Shown here one piece after another: positions 58,072 through 64,000 of a stretch of DNA of 64,000 nucleotides (position 1 is the first letter of the stretch; each line of letters starts with the position of its first letter). Below the pieces are notes generated by a model. The model had not been told where the DNA came from. It saw nothing but the letters and a program-made list of their open reading frames with translations, and ran no database searches. Source of the DNA: Streptomyces spororaveus (GTDB lineage: Bacteria > Actinomycetota > Actinomycetes > Streptomycetales > Streptomycetaceae); the NCBI RefSeq assembly GCF_016755875.1, contig NZ_BNED01000005.1, positions 4,788,001 to 4,852,000 of the forward strand. Direction: 5' to 3'. The position numbers and the translations under genes are program-made.

Positions 58072-59430
58072 TCAGGCCACCGTCACCAGTTCGCGGCGGG
58101 GCGGGGCGGCCGGGACGAAGGCCACGCCGCGGCGGCTCAGCCGCATGCGGAGGTTGCCGACCCGGGCCAGGACCACCGCGATCGCGACGGAGGCGGCCAG
58201 GGAGATCACGGCGCCCGAGGCCATGCCGATCCGGGCTCCGTAGGTGTCGGTGATCCAGCCCAGCAGCGGGGCGCCCAGCGGGGTGCCGCCCGTGAACACC
58301 ATCATGAACAGGGCCATGACGCGGCCCCGCATCTCGGGGTCGGTCGCCATCTGCACGCTGGAGTTGGCCGTGACGTTGACCGTCAGGCCGAAGATCCCGA
58401 TGGGTACGAGCAGGGCGGCGAACAGCCAGAAGCCGGGGGCGAAGGCGGTCACCAGGAGCAGGACCGAGAACAGTACGGCCGCGGCGACCAGGACCCGCAG
58501 GCGGGACTGTCCGCGCCGGGCCGCGAGCAGGGCGCCGGCCAGGGAACCGGCCGCGATCAGGGTGTTGAAGAGTCCGTAGGTGCCCGCGTCGCCGTGGAAG
58601 ACGTCGCTGACGTAGGCCGAGAGCCAGATCGGGAAATTGAACCCGAAGGTGCCGATGAAGCCGACGAGCACGATCGGCCAGATCAGCTCCGGGCGGCCGG
58701 CGACGTAGCGCAGGCCTTCGCGCAGCTGTCCCTTGGCGCGGGGCCTCGGCTCGACCGGGTGCAGTTCGTTCGTGCGCATCAGCAGCAGGCCGGCGATGGG
58801 CGCGGCGAAGGACAGTCCGTTCAGCAGGAAGGCCCAGCCGGAGCCGACGGCGGTGATCAGCACACCGGCGATCGCCGGGCCGACCAGCCGCGCGGACTGG
58901 AAGTTGGCCGAGTTCAGGCTGACGGCGTTGGCCACCTGGTCCTTGCCGACCATCTCGGGGACGAAGGTCTGCCGGGCCGGGTTGTCGACGACGGTGACCA
59001 GGCCGATGGCGAAGGCGGCGAGGTAGACGTGCCACACCTGGACGTGTCCGGCCAGGGTGAGGACGGCGAGGGCGATGCCGGTCAGGCCCATCGCGCTCTG
59101 GGTGGCGAGGAGCAGTGGCCGCTTGGGCAGCCGGTCGGCGAGTACGCCGCCGTAGAGGCCGAACATCAGCATCGGCAGGAACTGCAGGGCGATGGTGATG
59201 CCGACGGCGGAGGCGGAGCCGGTCAGTGAGAGGACCAGCCAGTCCTGGGCGATGCGCTGCATCCAGGTGCCCGTGTTGGAGACGACCTGGCCGGTGGCGA
59301 AGAGCCGGTAGTTGCGGATCTTCAGCGAGCCGAACATGGAGCCCTTGCTCGCGGGTGCCGCGAGGGTCGCGGCGGTAGCGGGGGTGGATGTGTGGCCGGG
59401 TGCGGAGTCTGCTCCGGTTCCCGTACTCAA
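58072..59430 (-). CDS. MFS transporter (enterobactin-exporter/MDR-like)
   Basis: 452 residues, twelve membrane segments. Start S-L-K-I-R-N-Y-R-L-F-A-T-G-Q-V-V-S-N-T-G-T-W-M-Q-R and A-D-R-L-P-K-R-P-L-L-L are typical of the MFS_3/EntS-like group. TTG at 59430 is chosen because AGGAGG lies eight bases upstream. It is 26 bp after the marR-type gene in one operon, so the regulator probably controls its own exporter. Confidence 0.85.
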   Translation of the reverse strand: MSTGTGADSAPGHTSTPATAATLAAPASKGSMFGSLKIRNYRLFATGQVVSNTGTWMQRIAQDWLVLSLTGSASAVGITIALQFLPMLMFGLYGGVLADRLPKRPLLLATQSAMGLTGIALAVLTLAGHVQVWHVYLAAFAIGLVTVVDNPARQTFVPEMVGKDQVANAVSLNSANFQSARLVGPAIAGVLITAVGSGWAFLLNGLSFAAPIAGLLLMRTNELHPVEPRPRAKGQLREGLRYVAGRPELIWPIVLVGFIGTFGFNFPIWLSAYVSDVFHGDAGTYGLFNTLIAAGSLAGALLAARRGQSRLRVLVAAAVLFSVLLLVTAFAPGFWLFAALLVPIGIFGLTVNVTANSSVQMATDPEMRGRVMALFMMVFTGGTPLGAPLLGWITDTYGARIGMASGAVISLAASVAIAVVLARVGNLRMRLSRRGVAFVPAAPPRRELVTVA

Positions 59431-59456
59431 AAGCGTTCGCCTCCTGGCGTCGTTCC

Positions 59457-59894
59457 TCAGAGGTGCGCGAGCTTCTCCAGGACGGGTGCGGCCGCGCGGA
59501 GCTTGGCCCATTCGTCCTCGGTCAGCTCGGCTGCGAGCCCGGCCAGGAAGGCGTTGCGCTTGCGGCGGCTCTCTTCGAGCATCGCTTCGGCTTCCTCCGT
59601 CTGGCGGACCACCTTTTGGCGGCGGTCGTCGGGGTGCGGTTCCAGCGTGACCAGTCCCTTGGCTTCCAGCAACGCGACGATGCGTGTCATCGACGGCGGC
59701 TGGACGTGCTCCCGCCGGGCGAGTTCGCCGGGTGTGGCCTGGCCGCAGCGGGCGAGGGTGCCGAGGACCGACATCTCGGTCGGGCTCAGCGACTCGTCGA
59801 CGCGCTGGTGCTTCAGGCGTCGCCCCAGCCGCATGACGGCGGAGCGGAGGTCGTTCACGGCGGCTGCGTCGTCGCCATGGGAGAGGTCATGCAT
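59457..59894 (-). CDS. MarR-family regulator
   Basis: 145 residues. Winged helix: S-P-T-E-M-S-V-L-G-T-L, G-E-L-A-R-R-E-H-V-Q-P-P-S-M-T-R-I-V-A-L-L-E-A-K-G-L-V and the wing P-H-P-D-D-R-R-Q-K-V-V. ATG at 59894 follows a TACTCT -10 at six bases, so the mRNA is probably leaderless. The operator at 59901 overlaps that -10. Longer upstream frame rejected. Confidence 0.92.
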   Translation of the reverse strand: MHDLSHGDDAAAVNDLRSAVMRLGRRLKHQRVDESLSPTEMSVLGTLARCGQATPGELARREHVQPPSMTRIVALLEAKGLVTLEPHPDDRRQKVVRQTEEAEAMLEESRRKRNAFLAGLAAELTEDEWAKLRAAAPVLEKLAHL

Positions 59895-59900
59895 GTATTT

Positions 59901-59918
59901 AGAGTAACTCATTACTCT
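59901..59918. promoter_or_regulatory. MarR operator overlapping the leaderless promoter
   Basis: AGAGTAA-ctca-TTACTCT, a perfect 7-bp inverted repeat. On the minus strand its right end, TACTCT (59906-59901), doubles as the -10, six bases from the start codon. Binding would block initiation. Confidence 0.75.
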
Positions 59919-60024
59919 CGCTAAGGAACACCAGTTTTCCGGCTCACACCTGGGGTCACTCATACGGGTGAGTCGGCGGCTGAAAGTGACACGCGTGCGC
60001 ACCCCGTGCCCCGACTCTTTCGGC

Positions 60025-60207
60025 ATGGGGACACATGTGCTGAGCATGCGCATAGACGGGGAGCTCCTCGACAGGCTCCGGATCCATGCGGCCAAACGCG
60101 GAATGAGCGTCCAGGACTATGTGGTCCGGACGCTCATTCGCGATGACTTCGACGAGCGCTTCAAGGCGGCCGTCGACGAGACAGAGAAGTTCTACGGGCT
60201 GACGTGA
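60025..60207 (+). CDS. Ribbon-helix-helix protein
   Basis: 60 residues. M-R-I-D-G-E-L-L-D-R-L-R-I-H-A-A-K-R-G-M, then S-V-Q-D-Y-V-V-R-T-L-I: an RHH (CopG/ParD-like) DNA-binding fold. ATG at 60025. No toxin gene follows; the next gene is convergent. It may be a solitary regulator or an orphan antitoxin. Confidence 0.78.
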   Translation: MGTHVLSMRIDGELLDRLRIHAAKRGMSVQDYVVRTLIRDDFDERFKAAVDETEKFYGLT

Positions 60208-60226
60208 GCCGGGTCGTCTCCTCGAC

Positions 60227-61690
60227 CTAGTGCGCGAGGCCGAGGGCGGGCATCGCGTAGTAGAAGACGAACACCGCCGACACCACGTACATGGCCACCG
60301 GGACCCCGCGGCCCCGGCCGGTCGCCAGGCGCAGGACGCAGAAGCTGATGAAGCCGATGCCGATGCCGTTGGTGATCGAGTAGGTGAAGGGCATCATCAC
60401 CATGGCCAGGAAGGCCGGGACGGCGATGGTGAAGTCGCTCCAGTCGATGTCCCTGACCGAGCCCGCCAGGATCAGGAAGCCCACCGCCACGAGCGCCGGG
60501 GTGGCCGCCTGGGACGGGACCATGGTGGCGAGCGGGGCGAGGAACAGCGCCACGGCGAAGAGGCCGCCCGTCACGACGTTCGCCATGCCCGTACGGGCGC
60601 CCTCGCCGACGCCGGCCGTGGACTCCACGAAGCAGGTGGTCGCGGAGGAGGAGGTGGCGCCGCCCGAGGCGACCGCCAGGCCGTCGACGAGCAGGACCCG
60701 GTTGATCCCGGGGAACTCGCCGGTCTTCTTGTCGATCAGCTTCGCCTCGTCACCGACGCCGAGGATCGTGCCCATGGCGTCGAAGAAGCAGGACAGCAGC
60801 ACGGTGAAGACGAAGAGGATGCCGGTGAGCATCCCGACCTTGCCGAAGCCGCCGAACAGGCTGACCTGGCCGACGAGCCCGAAATCGGGCGCGGCCACCG
60901 GGTTGCCGGGCCATTCGGGAACGGTCAGGCCCCAGCCGGAGTCGGGCAGCTGGACGATCAGCTGGACCACGACGGCGACGACGGTCATGGCCACGATGGA
61001 GATCAGGATCGCGCCCGGCGTCTTGCGGATCAGCAGGGCGAGGGTGAGCAGCACGCCGACCACGAAGATCAGGACGGGCCAGCCGTGCAGGTGGCCGTCG
61101 CTGCCGAGCTGGAGCGGGACCGTGGTGTGCGCGGCGTCCGGGATGCGCGAGACGAAGCCCGCGTCGACCAGGCCGATCAGCATGATGAACAGGCCGATGC
61201 CGATGGCGATGCCCTTGCGCAGGCCCAGCGGGACGGCGCTCATGACCCGCTCGCGCAGGCCGGTGGCGACCAGCAGCATCACCACGATGCCGGCCAGGAC
61301 CACCATGCCCATGGCGTCGGGCCAGCTCATGCGGGGGGCGAGCTGGAGCGCGACGACCGTGTTCACGCCGAGGCCGGCGGCGAGCGCGATCGGGACGTTG
61401 CCGATGACACCCATGAGGAGGGTGGTGAAGGCCGCCGTCAGGGCGGTGGCCGTCACGAGCTGGCCGTTGTCGAGCTGGTGCCCGTACATGTCCTTCGCGC
61501 TGCCCAGGATGATCGGGTTCAGCACGATGATGTAGGCCATGGCGAAGAAGGTCGCGAAGCCGCCGCGGACCTCACGGGCGAGGGTCGAGCCGCGCTCGGA
61601 GATCTTGAAGTAGCGGTCCAGCGGGCCGGAGGGTTCCTGGGGGGAAGGCTCCGGGGCGGTCGCTGCGGGGGCGGGGGCCGGAGTGCTCAT
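60227..61690 (-). CDS. NCS2/AzgA-type purine permease
   Basis: 487 residues, about 13 membrane segments. AzgA-like marks: F-A-M-A-Y-I-I-V-L-N-P, A-L-A-A-G-L-G-V-N-T, F-F-D-A-M-G-T-I-L-G-V and E-S-T-A-G-V-G-E-G-A-R-T-G. Transports adenine, guanine or hypoxanthine by proton symport. GAGGA is four bases before the ATG at 61690; the N-terminal Pro/Ala stretch is normal. A hairpin lies 18 bp upstream. Confidence 0.9.
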   Translation of the reverse strand: MSTPAPAPAATAPEPSPQEPSGPLDRYFKISERGSTLAREVRGGFATFFAMAYIIVLNPIILGSAKDMYGHQLDNGQLVTATALTAAFTTLLMGVIGNVPIALAAGLGVNTVVALQLAPRMSWPDAMGMVVLAGIVVMLLVATGLRERVMSAVPLGLRKGIAIGIGLFIMLIGLVDAGFVSRIPDAAHTTVPLQLGSDGHLHGWPVLIFVVGVLLTLALLIRKTPGAILISIVAMTVVAVVVQLIVQLPDSGWGLTVPEWPGNPVAAPDFGLVGQVSLFGGFGKVGMLTGILFVFTVLLSCFFDAMGTILGVGDEAKLIDKKTGEFPGINRVLLVDGLAVASGGATSSSATTCFVESTAGVGEGARTGMANVVTGGLFAVALFLAPLATMVPSQAATPALVAVGFLILAGSVRDIDWSDFTIAVPAFLAMVMMPFTYSITNGIGIGFISFCVLRLATGRGRGVPVAMYVVSAVFVFYYAMPALGLAH

Positions 61691-61708
61691 ACGGTCCTCA
61701 TTGGGTGG

Positions 61709-61753
61709 TTCATACGAAGAAAATGGGCCGCGCCCAAACCGTTTCAGTATGAA
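61709..61753 (-). promoter_or_regulatory. Inverted repeat/hairpin upstream of the purine permease
   Basis: TTCATAC (61709-61715) and GTATGAA (61747-61753) enclose an inner TGGGC-gcg-GCCCA stem with GAAA/TTTC pairing potential. It can be an operator or a structured RNA leader. It does not match the purine riboswitch core. Confidence 0.45.
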
Positions 61754-61806
61754 CACATGAACGAAAGTGCGTCCATCTCCGCGCGTAGATGTCGTTTCGC
61801 GCCGCC

Positions 61807-61812
61807 TAGACT
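61807..61812 (+). promoter_or_regulatory. -10 box TAGACT before the DUF2530 gene (leaderless-type)
   Basis: TAGACT then exactly six bases then ATG at 61819. Confidence 0.45.
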
Positions 61813-61818
61813 TGCCGC

Positions 61819-62121
61819 ATGGCGAAATGGACTGCGAAGCACGAGGCGCCCGAGCCCCTGGAGGGCCCGGTCGTCGCCACCGTCACCGGTGGCACGATCC
61901 TGTGGTTCGCCCTCTTCCTGGTCCAGCTGCCCTTCTACGGGTGGTTCGCCGACCAGGGCCGCCTCTGGTGGGTCTGGACCTGCGCGGCCGGCGGCTTCCT
62001 CGGCCTGATCGGCATCTGGTACGTCCGCGGCCGCGACGCGGCGCTTGCGCGCCACGCGGCGGAACAGGTGGAACAGGCGGCCCAGGCTCCGCCGGAGCCG
62101 GAGCCCGGCCCGCAGGACTAG
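61819..62121 (+). CDS. DUF2530 membrane protein
   Basis: 100 residues with two membrane helices (TGGTILWFALFLVQLPFYGW and WWVWTCAAGGFLGLIGIWYV) and an acidic Pro-rich tail. Actinobacterial family of unknown function, often beside NCS2 permeases. It is divergent from the permease here. Confidence 0.85.
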   Translation: MAKWTAKHEAPEPLEGPVVATVTGGTILWFALFLVQLPFYGWFADQGRLWWVWTCAAGGFLGLIGIWYVRGRDAALARHAAEQVEQAAQAPPEPEPGPQD

Positions 62122-62248
62122 CGGCGGCGCGGGTGCGGGTCCGGCGGCTTCGGGGTGGGGCGACCCGCGGCGCTACCAGGGGACGATTCGGGTCATCCTG
62201 AGGTCGGATCTTCCTCCTGCTCGGCGGGTGAACAGTTCGCACCCCGTT

Positions 62249-62254
62249 TAACGT
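62249..62254 (+). promoter_or_regulatory. -10 box TAACGT before the P-type ATPase (leaderless-type)
   Basis: TAACGT then seven bases then ATG at 62262. Confidence 0.4.
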
Positions 62255-62261
62255 CGAAGGC

Positions 62262-64000
62262 ATGACGCAGCGGGCTGGAACCGAATCCGACGGGCCGGAG
62301 CCGGGCGGCGGGACGGCCGCCCCCGCCATCGACGCGGGAGCCGAGCTGGACCCCGTACACCCGGTTCGCCCGCCCGCGCCCCTCTTCAAGCCGGGCGGCC
62401 TGAGCACGGCCGAGGTCGCCGAGCGCGTCGCACGGGGCGAGGTCAACGACGTTCCCGTCCGCAGCAGCCGCTCCACCACCGACATCGTCCGCGCCAACGT
62501 CTTCACCCGGTTCAACGCGATCATCGGCGTCCTCTGGGTGATCATGCTCTTCGTCGCGCCGATCCAGGACAGCCTCTTCGGCTTCGTGATCGTCGCGAAC
62601 ACCGGCATCGGCATCATCCAGGAACTGCGCGCCAAGAAGACCCTCGACAGCCTCGCCGTCATCGGCGAGGCCAAACCCAGCGTGCGCCGCGACGGCCGGA
62701 CCGCCGAGATCTCCACCTCCGAGATCGTCCTCGGTGACGTCATCGAGCTCGGCCCCGGCGACAAGGTCGTCGTCGACGGATCCGTCGGCGAGGCCGACGG
62801 CCTGGAGATCGACGAATCCCTGCTCACCGGCGAGGCCGACCCCGTCCTGAAGAAGCCCGGCGACCGGGTCATGTCCGGTTCCTTCGTGGTCGCCGGCGGC
62901 GGCGCCTTCACCGCCACCAAGGTCGGCCGCGAGGCCTACGCCGCCCAGTTGGCCGAAGAGGCCTCCCGTTTCACGCTCGTCCACTCCGAGCTGCGCTCCG
63001 GCATCTCCACCATCCTCAAATACGTCACCTGGATGATGATCCCGACCTCGATCGGCCTGATCATCAGCCAGCTCCTCGTCAAGGACAACAACCTCAAGGA
63101 CTCCATCGCCCGGACCGTCGGCGGCATCGTCCCGATGATCCCCGAAGGACTCGTCCTGCTCACCTCCGTGGCCTTCGCGATCGGCGTCATCCGGCTCGGC
63201 CGCAAGCAGTGCCTGGTACAGGAGCTGCCCGCCATCGAGGGCCTCGCCCGCGTCGACGTAGTCTGCCTCGACAAGACCGGAACCCTCACCGAGGGCGGCA
63301 TGGACGTCACCGAGCTCCGCCCCCTCGGCGGCGCCGAGCCGGCGTACGTCAAGAAGGTGCTCGGCGCCCTCGGCGAGTCCGACCCGCGCCCCAACGCCAG
63401 CCTCCAGGCGATCATCGACGCCTATCCGGACATGGCGGAGTGGCGCTGCACCGAGTCCCTGCCCTTCTCCTCCACCCGCAAGTACAGCGGCGCCAGCTTC
63501 AGCGAGGGCGACGGCGAGAACAACACCTGGCTGCTCGGCGCCCCCGACGTACTGCTGCCCGCCGGGGACCCCGCCCTGGACGAGATCAACGACCTCAACG
63601 AGCAGGGACTACGCGTCCTGCTGCTGGCCCGTTCCGCCCGCGAACTCGACGACGCGGCCGTCGCCACCGGGGTCCGGCCGACCGCCCTGGTCGTCCTGGA
63701 ACAGCGGCTGCGCCCCGACGCCGCCGACACCCTGCGCTACTTCGAGGACCAGGACGTCAAGGCGAAGGTCATCTCCGGCGACAACGCGGTCTCGGTCGGC
63801 GCGGTCGCCGGCAAGCTGGGGCTGCCGGGTGCGGAGAACACCGTGGACGCCCGCGGGCTCCCCACCGACCAGGGCGACATGGCGCAGGTCCTCGACGACA
63901 ACTCCGTCTTCGGACGGGTGAGCCCGCAGCAGAAACGCGACATGGTCGGAGCCCTCCAGTCCAAGGGCCACACGGTCGCCATGACGGGCGACGGCGTCAA
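62262..64000 (+). CDS. P-type cation ATPase, CtpE-like (3' end cut by window)
   Basis: The first 579 codons of an open frame. The N-terminus has Pro/Gly-rich 40 residues, then L-S-T-A-E-V-A-E-R-V. Membrane segments flank the actuator domain with L-L-T-G-E-A-D-P (TGE). The catalytic Asp337 is in C-L-D-K-T-G-T-L-T. The membrane motif is I-V-P-M-I-P-E-G-L, and the frame ends within V-A-M-T-G-D-G-V. The PEGL motif and order match actinobacterial CtpE-type Ca2+ ATPases. Length and C-terminal helices cannot be judged. Confidence 0.9.
   Translation, partial: MTQRAGTESDGPEPGGGTAAPAIDAGAELDPVHPVRPPAPLFKPGGLSTAEVAERVARGEVNDVPVRSSRSTTDIVRANVFTRFNAIIGVLWVIMLFVAPIQDSLFGFVIVANTGIGIIQELRAKKTLDSLAVIGEAKPSVRRDGRTAEISTSEIVLGDVIELGPGDKVVVDGSVGEADGLEIDESLLTGEADPVLKKPGDRVMSGSFVVAGGGAFTATKVGREAYAAQLAEEASRFTLVHSELRSGISTILKYVTWMMIPTSIGLIISQLLVKDNNLKDSIARTVGGIVPMIPEGLVLLTSVAFAIGVIRLGRKQCLVQELPAIEGLARVDVVCLDKTGTLTEGGMDVTELRPLGGAEPAYVKKVLGALGESDPRPNASLQAIIDAYPDMAEWRCTESLPFSSTRKYSGASFSEGDGENNTWLLGAPDVLLPAGDPALDEINDLNEQGLRVLLLARSARELDDAAVATGVRPTALVVLEQRLRPDAADTLRYFEDQDVKAKVISGDNAVSVGAVAGKLGLPGAENTVDARGLPTDQGDMAQVLDDNSVFGRVSPQQKRDMVGALQSKGHTVAMTGDGV

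Noticed and set aside
60025..60207. Toxin-antitoxin pair based on the RHH protein
   Set aside because: No toxin-like gene adjoins it; the downstream gene is a convergent permease.
61691..61760. Purine (guanine/adenine) riboswitch before the NCS2 permease
   Set aside because: The conserved three-way junction core and loop-loop bases of the purine aptamer are absent.

Overview
The window is very GC-rich actinobacterial DNA with GTG and TTG starts, almost no AT-rich stretches and short overlapping operons. Gene content and order point to a Streptomyces chromosome core: nagK and a sugar-binding lipoprotein, otsB/otsA, thrC with a MoaD-like gene, csp, a solitary CIRCE-controlled groEL, futalosine-pathway mqnB/mqnD, WhiJ-like and DUF397 regulators, an XPB helicase with a helicase-associated partner, and an NfeD/flotillin pair. 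There are no tRNA or rRNA genes, insertion sequences, phage genes or CRISPR arrays. Both ends are cut inside genes: a ROK kinase on the left and a P-type ATPase on the right.

Layout. 1-5.7 kb: amino-sugar kinase and sugar-binding lipoprotein with DasR-type sites, then trehalose (otsB, otsA) and glucosyl-3-phosphoglycerate (gpgS) genes. 5.8-10.3 kb: SAM riboswitch, thrC, a MoaD/ThiS-fold carrier protein, a cold shock protein, tandem CIRCE operators and groEL. 10.3-14.6 kb: accessory genes (Uma2 nuclease-fold protein, a gene preceded by a decayed copy of its own start, a stand-alone trpF, an SDR behind a double operator, a membrane beta-propeller). 14.6-18.5 kb: two copies of a divergent module that pairs a free secreted I9 propeptide with a secreted S8 protease. 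18.5-24 kb: XRE/DUF397 pair, a divergent small two-gene operon, GNAT, and an ABC exporter. 24-27.7 kb: MurNAc uptake and catabolism (PTS EIIBC, murQ, murR). 27.8-36.7 kb: serine hydrolase, MFS, HD hydrolase, cutC, HelD/HelR-type helicase, small secreted and membrane proteins. 36.7-45.9 kb: XPB helicase, TetR and peroxiredoxin-like pair with two operators, DoxX, helicase-associated protein, and a frameshifted sigma factor with its membrane partner. 46-57 kb: HAD hydrolase, cold shock protein, mqnD/mqnB, MFS, DUF3027, NfeD/flotillin, beta-propeller, SGNH hydrolase, aldo/keto reductase. 57-64 kb: thpR, MarR/MFS operon, RHH protein, purine permease, DUF2530, P-type ATPase.

Two features recur across the window. 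First, at about 16 genes a T/C-A-N-N-N-T -10 hexamer lies exactly 6-7 nt before the start codon, which implies leaderless transcripts. I used this to choose starts. At the two I9 genes and murR there is also a TTGACC -35 at a 17-nt spacing. Second, a GC-rich palindromic intergenic element occurs in five places. At two of them it supplies the stop codon and a common C-terminal tail to unrelated proteins.

The most interesting item is the duplicated I9/S8 module. The two inhibitor-like genes are about 95% identical over 234 nt by hand count, while their partner proteases have clearly diverged.
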